DNA from: Phallus indusiatus
Lineage: Eukaryota > Basidiomycota > Agaricomycetes > Phallales > Phallaceae
NCBI GenBank assembly: GCA_027605045.1
Contig: JAQFWX010000007.1
Coordinates: forward strand, 620,001 to 684,000
DNA: 64,000 nt
Reading direction: 5' to 3'
Part shown: one piece after another, positions 48,620 through 62,004 of the stretch
Layout of the letters: every line of letters begins with the position of its first letter
Position numbering within the stretch: position 1 is the first letter of the stretch
Translations under genes and position numbers: made by a program
The notes under the pieces: model-generated
Told to the model about the DNA's origin: nothing
Seen by the model: the letters and a program-made list of their open reading frames with translations, nothing else
The model's database searches: none

Positions 48620-50069
48620 ATGAACAACACAATCTCGATAGACAGCGGAGAATTCTTAGGGATTCCAACGGCCGCTCTCCCAGACTTAGTAAAAAACGTT
48701 TTTATTCTGAATTTTAACATTGGTAATCATCATTTCACCGAAAGTCGTTCTTATTTCTTCTGCTCACGCGTCTGAAGTTGCTTCCTCGACGCTCTTCTTT
48801 TGGGATATACTATTAAATCTAGATAGAGAGGTATCTCTGTTTTCAGTCATTTGACTAAATTTGATGTCTTTGATTGGTTTAGTTGACATACATATGGAAG
48901 TGAGTTATCTCTTACCACAGTGAATGTCCTAGTTGAAATGAGACTTCAGATACAAGTTTTCTCACAATACCGTTCTCTTTGGGATCATCCGCGTCCTCGT
49001 TATTGTGGCAGAAATGTGTGCCTTAAAGCACTATTTACTATTCAAATGTTTCATCTATATATTTCTAGAACGAATCTTTTGTTTAATGTTGGGATACAGC
49101 GGATGACCACGGATTCCGAATGCAACTCCAACTACTGGTTGGCTGGTGTGCTCTGGCTGGTTATTTCCACAAGTGTGGATATAGTATTGATTTACCGCGG
49201 TATTTTTAAACTCTACACTTTTACACAGAATACCGATTGTGCTAAAAATCATCAGTGTTTGGATTGTATGGTCGAAACAAGGCGCTACTTTGGTTTCTCT
49301 GTGTCATAGAAAGTATTGCATTCGTGGCCACCGTATATTTAGTCGGGATTGTGATGCCCAAAGTTTGGAGTGCCGCGAACCCTTTTCCCTCCCAGCTACC
49401 AGTCGTGACTTGTGTGGTATTGGCGTTCCCCAATACCGCATCATACGTCTGGTAAGTCACCGGCATCTTTAACCCCTCGTAGCCCACGAGTTCGATGAAA
49501 TATTAACTACGTATATTGGCAGGTTGCCTTTACTTCTGGTACAGGCAATTCTTTTCACTTTGGCTTTCGGGAGACACATCTATTTACAAAAGAACGGCTT
49601 GACGTTATCTTATACAACTTCTCATATCTATCATACTTTCATTCGAGACGGTCTCTGGATCTTTTTTGTTTTACTAGGTATGCTAACATTCGTACGAAAT
49701 AGATAACTGACAATAGTATTCATAGTTAGTATCCTGTTGTATATGATTGGATTTCAGTTCAAGGGCTCTATATTAGGCGAAATTGCTCTTTGGTAAGGAT
49801 AATTTACACTCTGAAGCGTTTAAATATTCAAACATTTCAGTTGGGCTTATGCAATCGCGGGACTCTCTGTGCGTTCATTGTCCCCTTTTCCCTTGTACTT
49901 ATGTAAATTAATTTCCTAGGCATCCCACTTGATCATTAATCTACGCTTGGCAATTGACGAGGCGAAAGGGCCGTGCCCAAGTTCGCCTGTATGTACAGAA
50001 ATAAGGTTCAATACGGCACCGTTCGGTCAAAACAGTGTGGGATTAGAGACCTCACAGGGAAATTTGTGA
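48620..50069 (+). CDS. DUF6533-like seven-helix membrane protein (subfamily B, intact)
   Basis: Ten exons (48620-48722, 48778-48830, 48883-48899, 48950-49015, 49069-49199, 49256-49451, 49523-49677, 49726-49792, 49841-49868, 49920-50069) give 321 residues. Order: MNNTISIDSGEFLGIPTAAL, the TLLFWDILLNLDRE helix, micro-exon LTYIWK, FGIIRVLVIVAE, VFGLYGRNKALLWFL, HIYHTFIRDGLWIFFVLL and ASHLIINLRLAIDEA. It served as my template for scoring the other copies. Exon 5 is one codon longer than in the 54827 and 57081 genes. The function is unknown. Confidence 0.88.
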
Positions 50070-51690
50070 GGAGGTAACATGTAAATTCCGACATATGTCG
50101 TAATTGAACTCATGCTTCAAAATTTTTTTCTGCGTGGCTCGTGTCACTATGGTTGATGACAAACATCTGTGGTTCCTATTGAGCTTCAAGTTGACAGAGT
50201 GAGATGGACACAAAGATGTATATTGTGAAGTATTCACTACTATTTCAGCATGTGTACATGGGTGTCTCCAAAAGTATAGTCAATATTTTGCAGATATCTG
50301 ATCCAGAACCTATCGAACCAGGACTCCTAGCCCACTGCGGAAAAATCGCTACTGAACGCCACTGATACACAGTGAGGATCCAATCAGCACTGCAGTGTCA
50401 GCCCTAACAGTTCTCCTTGTGTTGGAAAATGCGTATGAATGAGGACCTATTTATATTATCAGATCCCTGAATCTATGGGAATTTCCGGATTCCAAGCTAG
50501 TAAAAATTTGTTGAAACGAGGTGAGATTCTCTCCCGGTCGTCAATCATTGACCAACTCCGCTGACGTCAACGTTGATTAGACTACGCGTCGCTCATTGCA
50601 CAAGCGTTCCCAACCGAGGTCGTCAGCGAGCCATCACGATAAGTTTTCAGTTAAATATAAACTTTGTCCAGAGGTCATAGTAGGTCTCTTACCATGTCAG
50701 AACCGCCGCTGTTTAAACTATCGCTCAACTCAGTCTACTAGTACATGGTCTATAAAACCAAGTATGATAGCGATCCAAGCTCGGCCCTTGGTTTGCTAGA
50801 CCATATCATAGGCCGTTCTTTTTACCCGAACCTGAGTCCACAATCGAGTACAGCCCTTCCCTTGAACCCACCAGCGAAGGCTTTATTGTGACAGCAACGA
50901 CTGATGATAGAGGTGCTACGCGTATACTCCCGATCTCTCAAAACACACTAATACTGAAAAAAATCTGTCGAGTGGTATTTATGGCATCAGAAATAGCACT
51001 CTATTCTTCCGAATCTCACCTCACTTCACGGAGAATCGGCCTGAACTATTTAGGTCATAACATCGCTCATCCGAAATTTCGTCATTTCTAAAAACACAAA
51101 GGGCGTGTCAAATGGTTAAAATTGGCATGTCTGCTCAAGATAGTCAATCTTCAATCTTTAAGATTCTTATCTGAGCTTTTATAATCTTATAAGGCGCCGG
51201 TACGTCGTAGTTCGAGATCAGCTTTTTTTTTGTGGAGCTGTTGTTTTGAAATGTTTTGAACCTTGTTCATCATTCATAAGAGTTGAATAAACATATTATT
51301 TCCCGAAAATTCAACACCGAGACCGATTTTTTACTACAGGAAGAAAATGAGGGAGTGTGGGGCTCAACCGGATTTCAGTGTTTATCAATTTAAGATTATC
51401 AACTGCTGAGATCGACAACTCTCGCATCGGGCCGACCGCATGATTACATATTCGCTTTGCCAATTTGTTCCGATTGTTTAGGAGCAGCTCTGTACATATG
51501 GAGTAACCTAATTCGGTGGAATCTCATTGATGCATATACACCGTATGCTAACGACGGACGGAGACGGGTTTGTGGGTGCGATATCAACTCATACCGAACG
51601 ATACTGAGATAAAAGGCATTAGTAGGCTCCTCACTAGTAGTCACTAGTCGATACTCATTATCCTCTCAGATTAAGCGTCAAACTACCGTG
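50070..51690. other. Intergenic region, duplicated spacer
   Basis: Similar to 47134-48619 in its first two thirds. It contains weak gagataaaag at about 51606 as the likely TATA box of the next gene. No gene is supported. Confidence 0.5.
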
Positions 51691-53071
51691 ATGAACAATA
51701 CAACGCTGGCAATGACAAACAGCGGAGAATTCTTGGGGATTCCAGCAGCCGCCCTCCCAGATCCTTCTGCTCACGAGTTTGAAGTTGCTTCCTTTACGCT
51801 CCTCTTTTGGGATATTCTATTAAATTTCGACAGAGAGGTATCTTTTGCCGTCACTTAAGTATATCTGTTTCATATTAACACCTTCGCTTTCAGTTGACGT
51901 ACATATGGAAGTAAGCTATTTTTCCAAAATGAGCGTCCTGACCTAAATTTCGAGAACCTAGATCCAAGTTTTCTTACAGTAATATTTTGTTTGGGGTCAT
52001 CCGCCTTCTCGTCACTATGGCGGAAATGTAAGCTCTTAAACATTATCTTATTCAAATAATTTGTTCATACACAATTCCAGAGTATGCCTTTTGTTCAACG
52101 TTGTAATGTGGAGAGCCACGGACTCTGGATGCAACTTCAACTACTGCATAACTGCGGTGATTTGGCTTATTATCGCTACATGTGTCGACATATTGCTGTT
52201 ATTCCGTGGTATTTAAGCACTTCCCATTTTTCAGAGAATGTTGGTTGTGCTGAAAATTATTAGTGTATGTAATTTATGGAAAAAAAAAGGTACTACTTTG
52301 GTCTCTTTGTGTCATGGAAGGTGTTGCATTCCTGGCCGTCGCATGTTTGATCGGGATTTTGATCCCTAAAACCCAAAGTGTCGCGAACCCTCTCTCAGGT
52401 CAGCTATCAGCCGTGGTTTGTGTGATATTGAGCTCTCCAAATATCACACCATACGCCTTGTAAGTCATCTTCAACTCGATGCCACGATTCAATGAAATGG
52501 TTAAATGTATTGGTAGGTTGCCTGTACTTTTTATACAGACTACACTCTTCGTTCTGGCTTTCGGAAGACACATTTATCTTAAAAAGAGCGGTTTGACGCT
52601 ATCTAATGCAACCTCTCATATTTACCACACTTTCATTCGGGACGGTGTCTGGATTTTCTTTGTTTTACTAGGTATGCTATCGTTCCCGCGACAAAGCCGA
52701 ATACTTGACAATAGTGTTCATAGCTGGTATCCTGTTGTATATAATTGGGTTCTACTTGGACCCTATATTGAGCGAGATTGCTCTTTTGTAAGGATAGCTT
52801 GCACTCTCAGTCGTTTAAATATTGAAACACCTTAGTTGGAGTTATTCAATCACGGGACTTTCCGTGCGTCTATGTGCCTCTTTGCTCTCCCGTACTTATT
52901 TTATGCTTAATTTTTTAGGCATCCCATTTGATCATTAATCTGCGCTTTGCGATTCACGAGGCAGAAGAGAGATCACTTCCAACCTCGCTCTCATACACGA
53001 AATTATCATTCATTAACGGAGCGGTACTCAATGAAAGTGTCAGGACAGAGAGTTCCCATGAAAATCTTTAA
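51691..53071 (+). CDS. DUF6533-like seven-helix membrane protein with fused first exons (subfamily B)
   Basis: Nine exons (51691-51837, 51894-51910, 51962-52027, 52081-52208, 52264-52459, 52517-52671, 52724-52787, 52836-52863, 52919-53071) give 317 residues. Paralogs have intron 1 after ILNFN; here the 3' part of exon 1 and the 5' part of intron 1 are deleted, and the remaining intron sequence reads in frame (ALPDPSAHEFEVASFTLLFWDILLNFDRE). All other phases hold (VYVIYGKKKVLLWSL, HIYHTFIRDGVWIFFVLL). The C-terminal tail (INGAVLNESVRTESSHENL) pairs it with the 54827 gene. Confidence 0.82.
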
Positions 53072-54826
53072 ATGTTTGCCCATAAATATGTAGGATTTAA
53101 TGTCGTAATGGAAACTCAAATTTAGAGTTTCACCTTGTATGTATATTGAGTTTGTATATACATAAATAGTTGTGTGGAGGCGTCAGTTTGTACTAATGGT
53201 TATACTGAAGGAAATTTTAATTAAAAGCTGTATCAGCGTAACGCATTTCTTCTCGGTGAACTTGATTGAAATGTTGCCAAAATTATTTTTCATTATGCTT
53301 ATTTATGTTCCTGTGTCTACACGCAGGGCTAACGGTCCTGTAAATAGCTCCACCAAAGAGAAAAAAATAATAAACAGCGTATGAGGGCCGAGGCTCAGAG
53401 GCTGTTCTCCGGCTTGTTACGGCAAAAATGACCAAAGCATTGGCATCATGTAGCGCTCACAGCTAGCGCCCGTCTGTGGTTCAAACGTTCACCTTTCGCC
53501 AATTTTTCACTGTCAAGATGTAAAGGTCTCTTCGTCGAACTTGATAGAAGACCTTCGACTTCTTTTCCAAACGTGTCAATGTTTGGACTAACTAGACTCG
53601 TAAACATTGATTGAATGATGTGGTACTGCCTATCGAGCTTTTCTCAGAATCTCCAGAATTTCCTTTCAGCGAACGAAAACCTATTGCTTCATCTTGATAT
53701 CTAAATCATCATCACAGTCGCCCAAAATTATTGAAAATTCTCGGATTACAAGCTAGTAAGCCTTTGTGGAAACGAGGTGATAGGTGATACCCTTTCTAAT
53801 CATCAATTGAACAACTCAGCTGACGTCGATTAGAGAGACCACGCTCAGTGCGCAAGCTCAGCCGAGGTCATCAACGAGTCACCACGATAAGTACCCATTT
53901 TAAAATAAATGTCCACAAGTCATAGTAGGTCCCTTACTGCATTGTCGTTGTCTAGATTATTACTCAACTCAATCTACTAGCACATCGTCTGGAGGAGTAA
54001 GTATGATAACGATCCAGGAGAATAAGCTTGGTTGCGAGATTATAAACTATAAAATTTTCCTTCAAGAACTCTACAGTCGAGCACAAACCGTCCATTGAAT
54101 CGCCAGCGATTGGCTTTGTTGTAACATCAGCGACGACTGATGATAGAGGCGCTACCCGACCGGTAAACCACAAAAATCATAAATATTCTATCCGATCTCT
54201 CGAAACAGAATGACAAAAATCATTCGGCTGAGTGGTATTTATGGCATCAGATGCCACCCCGGTCCTCCGAAAATCTCACCTTACTTCATGGAGAATCGGC
54301 TTGAATGTCGAAACGTTTCTCATCCAGTTTTGCTGTTTTCAATAACAAAACAGGACGAACCTCGTTTCAAATAGCCAAAATTGACATGGTCTTGTGTCTA
54401 CTGATAGTGTAATCTTTAATCCTCAAGAATACTGTTTACGCTTTTATGATCTGTCCGGGTGTCGGGCCCTGGTACGTCGCAGTTCGAGTCGGGTTCGTAA
54501 CTGGTTTTGAGTACCTATCAGCTTAGGACCGACATGGGTTTTCAATTACTGAGACCAAACAGCTCTCGCCTCGGGTAGACCGCACGACTACATATTAGAT
54601 CTGCCAATCTGTTGCGATGGCTTACTAGTAGGAACTCTGTACAGATGAAGTAAACTGCATCGGCGGATATCCATTGATCCACCGTACACTGACAACGGAC
54701 GGCGACGGTATCGTAGGTGCGATACTATCTTGAACCGAACGTCGTTGACATAAAAAGCATCGATAGACTGTTCACTAGTCACTAGTCCCTGTTCATCTTC
54801 CTCTAAGGTCAAACGTCAGACTCGTG
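53072..54826. other. Intergenic region, duplicated spacer
   Basis: It shares upstream blocks with the other subfamily B spacers (gtaggtgcgatac near 54712; a ttcgagtcgg B-box-like string near 54484). No gene is supported. Confidence 0.5.
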
Positions 54827-56282
54827 ATGAACAGTACAATGACAGACAGCGGAGAATTCTTAGGAATTCCAGCAGCCGCCCTCCCAAACCTAGTGAAGGA
54901 CATTTATATCCTAAATTTCAACCTTGGTAATGATGAATTTTTTTCTCAGAGCCGTATTTATTTCTTCCACTCACGAGTCTGAAGTTGCTTCCTCTACGCT
55001 TTTCTTTTGGGATACTCTATTGAATTTCGACAAAGAGGTATCGTTTACTTTCACTCAAGTAACCCTGTTTCATATTAATACCTTTGGTCGTTTTAGTTGA
55101 TGTACATATGGAAGTAAGCTATCTCTTCAAAGCGAACTTCCTAGCCTAAACGAGATTTCAGATTTAATTGTTCTTACAACACTATTTTGTTTGGGGTCAT
55201 CCGCCTTCTCGTCACCGTGGCGGAAATGTAAGCGCATAAATTTCAAACATCTTAAAACATGAATAAGTCATTCATATATATATTCAGAGCGTGTCTTTTG
55301 TTTAATGTTGGAATGTGGAGAATCACGGACTCTGGATGCAGCTTCAACTATTGGATGTCTGCGGTAGTTTGGCTAATTATCTCCACATGTGTGGATATAC
55401 TGTTGATATTCCGAGGTATTTCAATGCTTTTCGTTTCGTAGAGAATGTCTGTTGTGCTGAAAATTATTAGTATATGCACTATATGGGAAAAACAAGGCGC
55501 TACTTAGGTCTCTTTGTGTCTTGGAGGCTGCTGCATTCGTAGCTGTCGCTTGTTTGATCGCAATAGTGTTGCCTAAAATTCGAAGCTCCGCGAATCCCTT
55601 TCGCCACCAACTGCCAAATATAATTTGTGTTTTGCTAGACACCCCCGATACCGCACCATACATGTGGTAAAATATATCCAACTCTCATGACACGACTTAA
55701 ATTGTGATGCATTTCTAGGTTGCCTATACTTTCGGTACAGACGATTCTCTTCTTTCTGGCTCTCGGACGACACATTTATATTCAGAAGAGTGGCTTGACG
55801 TTATCCAATACAACTTCCCATATTTATCACACTTTCATTCGGGATGGTGTCTGGATTTTCTTTGTTTTATTAGGTATGCTAGTTTCGCACATAAAAGCAA
55901 AATAAATCAATAACAATATTCATAGTTAGCATCCTGCTGTATATAGTTGGGGTCAAATTGCACTCTATAGTAGGCGAGGCTGCTCTTTTGTAAATACAAC
56001 CTCTCTTTCAATCGTTTTCATCGTTCGAGAATTAAATCAAAACATTCTAGGTGGAGTTATTCGCTTGCGGGACTCTCCGTACGTTCATTCGTTCCTCTCT
56101 TTCCTTGTTCTTATGGATTAATTTCATAGGCATCTCACTTAATTATTAATCTACGCTTGGCAATTCACGAGGCAGAAGAACAATTACTTCCAACCTCGCT
56201 CTCATATACAAAATTAACATTCATTAATGGAGCGGTACTCAATCAAAGTGTCAGGACAGAGTGTTCCCATAAAGATCTTTGA
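54827..56282 (+). CDS. DUF6533-like seven-helix membrane protein (subfamily B, intact)
   Basis: Exons 54827-54926, 54985-55037, 55097-55113, 55162-55227, 55288-55415, 55471-55666, 55719-55873, 55926-55989, 56051-56078 and 56130-56282 give 319 residues. Landmarks: MNSTMTDSGEFLGIPAAALP, TLFFWDTLLNFDKE, micro-exon LMYIWK, VYALYGKNKALLRSL, HIYHTFIRDGVWIFFVLL, and a tail ending INGAVLNQSVRTECSHKDL. One codon is missing in exon 1 relative to the 57081 gene. A tgacataaaaag box stands about 75 bp before the ATG. No lesion was seen. Confidence 0.87.
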
Positions 56283-57080
56283 ATGTTTGCCCATGTGAAA
56301 AAGTCATATATACATATATGTAATTTCTTATATCGTAGTGGAATCCAAACTCCTAGGTCCATTAACATTGCTGCGAATCGCCGTGGTTGAGCTAGTGCTC
56401 AACTCAATCTACTAGTATACAATGGTCTAGAGTGTGTCGTTGCTCTCGAAAAAGAGTAATACTAAAATTATCCGGTGGGGTGGGATAAATGCACCAAGTA
56501 CGCGAGTAATGTTAGTGGAGTGGGATTAATGCACCAGATGGCTTCCCAGTCTTTTGAATGATGATTGAATCTCATCTCACTTCACGGAGAAGCGGCTTTG
56601 AAGGTAAAAACACCCTCGTACGACTTTTCTAACACAATGGAGGGTGAATCTTCTGTCCAAAATTGACCTGTCTGCTCAATCCTTTAAGTTTTACTACTAA
56701 AAACTTCATGATCTATCCAGGCGGCGGGCCCATGGCCACTGGGTAGCCGCAGTTCGAGCCCGGTTTGTAACCAGTTCGGAATGTCTATCGGCTTACGGCC
56801 GAATGGGCAAATCCATAATTAAGACCAAGGACTCTCTCCGGGCGGATCGCATGATTACATGATAGCTCTCTGCCAATTGGTTTCAATCGCTTATGAATCT
56901 TTTACAGATAGAGCAACGTAATTCAATGGATCCCCATTGATGCACCACAACCGCAGGCAATGACGGGCGGTGAAGATACTGTAGGTGCGATACTATCTTA
57001 AACCAGACGTCTATATAAGAAGTATTGAAGGTTTGTTCACTAGCTACCATTTATTTTAGATAAAGGTTTGTACTACCGTG
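56283..57080. other. Intergenic region, duplicated spacer
   Basis: It contains another diverged copy of the ccagtc/gactgg-type block (about 56547) and the TATA box ctatataag at 57011-57019, about 62 bp before the next start. No gene is supported. Confidence 0.5.
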
Positions 57081-58521
57081 ATGAACAACGCAACTTCGAT
57101 AGACAGCGGAGGATTCTTGGGAATTCCTGCGGCCGCTCTCCCAGACCAAGTGAAAAACATTTATATTCTAAACTTCAACCTTGGTAATGAACAAACTTTC
57201 GAAAGCCGTATTTATTTCTTCCCCTCACAAGTTTGAAGTTGCTTCCTTTACGCTCTTTTTTTATGTTACTCTATTGAATTTGGACAAAGAGGTATCTTTT
57301 GCTTTCACTTAAGTAACTTGTTTCATATTGATAGCCTTTGATTGTTTTTAGTTGACGTATATATGGAGGTAAGTTATCCCTCACAATTGGGCGTTCTGGT
57401 CTAACGAGGCTTCAGTTTCAAGTTTTCTTACAGTACTGTTTTGTTCGGGGTCATCCGCCTTCTCGTCACTATGGCGGAAATGTAAGCTTATATGTTATGT
57501 AGATAATTTGTTCATAAGTATTTTCAGAGCGTCCCTTTTGTTCAATGTTGTAGTGTGGAGAACCACAGACTCTGTATGCAACTTCGACTACTGGTTGACT
57601 ACGGTGCTTTGGCTACTTATCGGTACATGTGTGGACATTCTGTTGATATTCCGAGGTCTTTAAACACTTTTCGTTTCCCAAGGAATGTTTGTTGTGCTGA
57701 TAATTATTAGTGTATGCACTATATGGAAAAAAACAGGTATTACTTTGGTCACTTTGTGTCATGGAAGGTGTTGCATTCCTGGCCGTCGCGAGTTTGGTCG
57801 GAATCGTGACCCCTCAAACTCAAAGTATCGCGAACCCTTTTCCCCATCAACTACCTATTGTGATTTGTGTGGTATTGGACGCTCCAAACGCCACATCATA
57901 CGTCTGGTAAGTCATCTTCAGCCCCTCTGAACCATTGACAATTTCAATGAAATATTTATAATGGATTGGCAGTTTGCCTGTACTTTTGGTACAGACTACT
58001 CTTTTCGCTCTGGCTCTCGGAAGACACATCTATCTTCAAAAGGACGGCTTGAAGCTATCTAACGCAACCTCTCATATTTATCACACTTTCATCCGGGATG
58101 GTGTCTGGGTTTTCTTTGTTTTATTAGGTATGCTAACGTTTGTGTCGAAAAAGTCGAATGCTTGACAATATCATTCATAGTTTGTATCCTGCTGTATGTT
58201 ATTGGATTCAAATTGAATCCTATATTAAGCGAGATTGCTTTTGTGTAAGAATAATTCGCATTTTCCACCGTTTAAATATTAAAAACACTCTAGTTGGACT
58301 TATTCGATCACGGGACTCTCCGTGCGTCCGGCATTGTACTTCATTTCCCCTGTATTTTTGACTTAATTTCCTAGGCATCCTACTTAATCATTAACCTACG
58401 CTTGGCAATTCACAAGGTAGAAGAATTGCGCCAAAGTTCACTCGCATGTACAGAAATAAGGTTCAATACGGCAGCATTCGATCAAAACGTGGGAGTCGAG
58501 GCCTCTCAGGGAAATGATTAA
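57081..58521 (+). CDS. DUF6533-like seven-helix membrane protein (subfamily B, intact)
   Basis: Exons 57081-57183, 57239-57291, 57352-57368, 57416-57481, 57528-57655, 57711-57906, 57973-58127, 58181-58244, 58294-58321 and 58375-58521 give 318 residues. The usual WD in the second exon is YV here (LFFYVTLLNLDKE), a change of otherwise constant residues. The Trp at the exon 6/7 junction is Cys (tg|t). Otherwise VYALYGKKQVLLWSL and HIYHTFIRDGVWVFFVLL are normal. The tail mixes the two types seen in the cluster (TEIRFNTAAFDQN), which suggests gene conversion or recombination between copies (inference). Confidence 0.87.
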
Positions 58522-58897
58522 ATATTCACTTATTGTGGAGGAGGTAACATGTGATATCCAACATATACCATAATCGAATTCTTGTCTCAGATTTTTTCTT
58601 TCGTGGGGCTCGTTATGCTTTGATAGTGATAAATGTCTGTGATTTCTATTGAGCTTGAGTCTTGACATCTTTTTGATGGATCCAGTACTGTAGCTTATTG
58701 TCCAAACAAGTCAAGATACACTTCGATTACTACATCGTCCTTGTCGTTTTTCTGCGTCCGATTGCGAAGCATTCACGAATCTAGGGATACCACTAGGCCG
58801 ATTTATTATATTCTAACAGCAGTTTATTACTGAGCTGTAAATTATGACATCGGATGACAACAGGGTTACATCTCAAGTTCACTTTCGGTTATCCACT

Positions 58898-61479
58898 TTA
58901 GGGAGGGAATTGCCTCGAAAGCTCTGTCATTGCCTTCATCGCTTCAAGACGGAAAGTGTCATTCGTAATGACCAGGCCATGAGGGTCGATGAATGTCAAC
59001 AATGGTGGCGCTTCCACGTTCGTGCTGTACATTGGCCAGAATATCAGTGACGAAATATTCGTTCGTGCTCCGTGATTCGGGTTCAAATTATTGACAAAAT
59101 TGACCACCGCGTCTGTTCCTTGGAAATCCGGATTCGGTGTGCTTGAATAAAATTCAGGGGCGAGATCGCTGGTATGGAAAGAACCTAGCCACAAGTTCGA
59201 CTTCCCTCGTTTATATACTGTCAGGTATGTTTATTTAATTGAGGAACACAGTACTGAACCAAAAGCAAAAAAACATACAGTATGACCAGACATTTTGTCT
59301 TTTTGAGGCAATTTGTAAAAAGAAACGCCTTTATTAAAGGTGTGATCAGTTGTTTTTCCCAACCCAGTAATAACAACTACCGTTTCTCACCTGGGTGCCT
59401 GGAACTCGACGTCGCCCTGAAATGCAGCAAGTCGTTTGAATTCGGGTCTTTTTTAAAAAAAGAAAAGGGTGTGAGGAAACCAGCATTTCCGGGAAAGTGA
59501 GACTCACGTAAGTGTATTGTTTGTGCCCGTTCCAAATGGGCTTCCCTAGAACCAAAAGCAGAAATGTCAGGTATAATAATAATAAATTTCAAGGACTTGG
59601 ACCATACATCGACGGGATCGTTAGGATAGAGGCGTACGAGAGCCCCGAATTGCTCGTCGCTCGCCTTAGAGAAATAATTACTCTATAACAAACAATTTAA
59701 CACGGTATAAATGATGAAATGATTAGATATCGTATTTATTTACGTGGAGGAAATTTATAGCTTCTGCAGGAGTTCTGACAATAATCACTCAGAAACGAAT
59801 GAAAAAACTTCGGAGCTGATAATACTTACGTTATGTTTTGTTGTGGTGTAGTGAATAGCCTGTATAGGGAGATCAATAAACGTTGTTTTAGATGTTGAAA
59901 CATTGGATGCCGAAAACTGGTTTTACTCACGTTCCTTCATCGTCGCAATCTCCGTTAGCAAATGGAATCTTAGACGTAATGAGCGAAGAATCCAATTGGA
60001 CATGCAGCTTAGAAGACATACTTTAGAGAATGCACCTTTTCCAACTGAGTCTTGAGGATTTTCCTTAAACACATCTCCGTCAATTCGCGGTTGCCAGGCC
60101 AACTGGTATGATAATTTTTTTTTAATTTGTGAATAAGTCAATGATAAAAATTGACATTTTCTTCTCTTACCTGCAGACTCATAAAACTAAGGAGATTTGG
60201 AGTTTGGTTCACAGCGTTTTCAAAAGTTTTGAGTGGAACGGATTTGAGACAAGCCAAAGTATCTGTCGAGTTGGAGCATCCGGTATCGACAACAAGTTGA
60301 TCATAGAAGGGTTGACCAGCAGATACATCTCTTAAAGGAGTGGGAGAACCAGACTCCTGCCCGATAGTTCAGTAGCTCGTAATATGCGATACCTTCCGAA
60401 TGAAATCAAGTAGTTACCATAAAGGCTCCTCGGAACAAACCCTCTTGATTACCACCGTTAATTACCAAATGCAAACCGACGCTGACTGCACCAGCCGATT
60501 GACCCCAGCTAAAACAGATATAATCATTCTGAGAAAACATAGCATAGAAGATAATGATAATTAACTTACATGGTTACTTTAGTTTTATCGCCACCAAAAA
60601 GATGTATATTGTTTTGAACCCAATGTAAAGCAAATCGTTCTGTTTGTTTGAAATGAGTAGCATGCATATATAAAATCCAGGCATTGGAACACACCGCCCA
60701 CTTACGATCTCGTATTCCAAGATTGGTCACACCGGCTGCTTTGATCTCTTTTGAGGCTGCAAAACCAAAGGCTGATTGAATTTAAAGAATCAGATTGTTG
60801 CCAGACGCCGCCAAACATGATGTGTATCATTTACCGTTGATTCGATAATTGGCGGACACATAAATGATTGGTTCGCCAAGTGCAATGGAACGAGCTACGA
60901 CAGTCGAACCATCGTTGAATGATGTATCCCCTAGCTCGAACCCTCCCCCATAAATCCACTATCAACCAAGCGTTATATCTCACTCATTCAAGCAAGCTGA
61001 ACTTCCGTAATAAAATTAAACTCACGACTAGAACCGGTAACTGTGCGTTCGACGATAAGTTCGCGGGTTTGATAATGTTCACTAATAAGCAATCCTCCGA
61101 CATATTGAGCGGAGGATTTGGAAGAACAGGTTGTGTTGTATTGGGCAGAATTATCTGGGTAACAGCCTGCTGGGGACACGCTGGACCAAAAGCAATAGCC
61201 TGTTGGGGCTCTGAAAAATAAGATGGCGTTTGGGGTAATTCGAACCGACTACCATAGTTACTCAATGTGAAGTTGGAGTTCAGATGCAGAGAAAAATCAG
61301 TTTACATACCCAGCTTGAGCGAATGGCACCCCCAAAAATTTATCAAGGCCTCCTTCAGAGACCCCGAGAAAAGTGCCATAGCTCAACGTGACGGACGGTC
61401 CTGACGTGTTAGAGCTCGATTGTGCAGATGCAGTAAGGATTGAGAAAAACAAGCTAGGTAGTATAAATGTTCGTAACAT
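58898..61479 (-). CDS. Secreted type-B carboxylesterase / lipase family protein
   Basis: About sixteen exons run from ATG 61479-61477 (signal peptide MLRTFILPSLFFSILTASAQ) to a stop at 58900-58898, giving roughly 550 residues. Family marks in order: YGTFLGVSEGGLDKFLGVPFAQ, FGPACPQQ, the oxyanion-hole IYGGGFELGD, NLGIRDQRFALHWVQNNI, the nucleophile elbow WGQSAGA (GESAGA in most relatives), IPFANGDCDDEGT with a candidate acid residue, and FHTSDL, which holds the catalytic His. Such enzymes hydrolyse esters outside the cell. Substrates vary widely and cannot be read from sequence. Splice phases agree throughout, except that the first acceptor is a choice between two nearby AGs (I prefer the one giving AGRFELPQ). 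Confidence 0.9.
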
Positions 61480-62004
61480 TGTAGTAGACCGGAGAAACGT
61501 GCTTGACTTCAAGAGGCATAAATATATGCATGATTCCGCAGTATCATTGCTGGCTGCAGTGCCTTCATTGTCGCATGATATTCGTGTTCGTGGTTGCAGC
61601 GAAAGCTCCATCACGACTCGGATACAAAGACGAACATAATCAACAATTTCCTATGAGAGTAAGGTGGGCGTATGAAACTTTGATTTTTCGATGCCGAATG
61701 AATCGATATGTGAATTTGCAAACCATGATCGGTTAATACGGAGTATTTGGGGTTGCACGTTTTGACCAGTACCGTATGGGTATGCCGGCGCCTTGGCAAT
61801 GGAACCTTGGTAGAGATAATACCTCGCCTCAGTTTCATATATTTTATATTACCAGCCAGCATATCTGACACCGCATACAAAAAAGAGCGTAGTTTTCGGA
61901 AGAAAAAGGGCCGATAAGGGATGACGCTGCTCATGTGTCCAGACCGAACGGACTAGTAGGGGTTTGAATACAAAAATAAATGAAGATAGATAAAGAATTC
62001 TTAC
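61480..62004. other. Intergenic region
   Basis: Between the esterase start and the small gene below. I see no conserved element. Confidence 0.5.

Noticed and set aside
56700..56780. tRNA-like A-box and B-box strings (tggccactggg, gttcgagcc), repeated in cluster B spacers
   Set aside because: The boxes are too close for a tRNA and no cloverleaf can be folded; they belong to the duplicated spacer.
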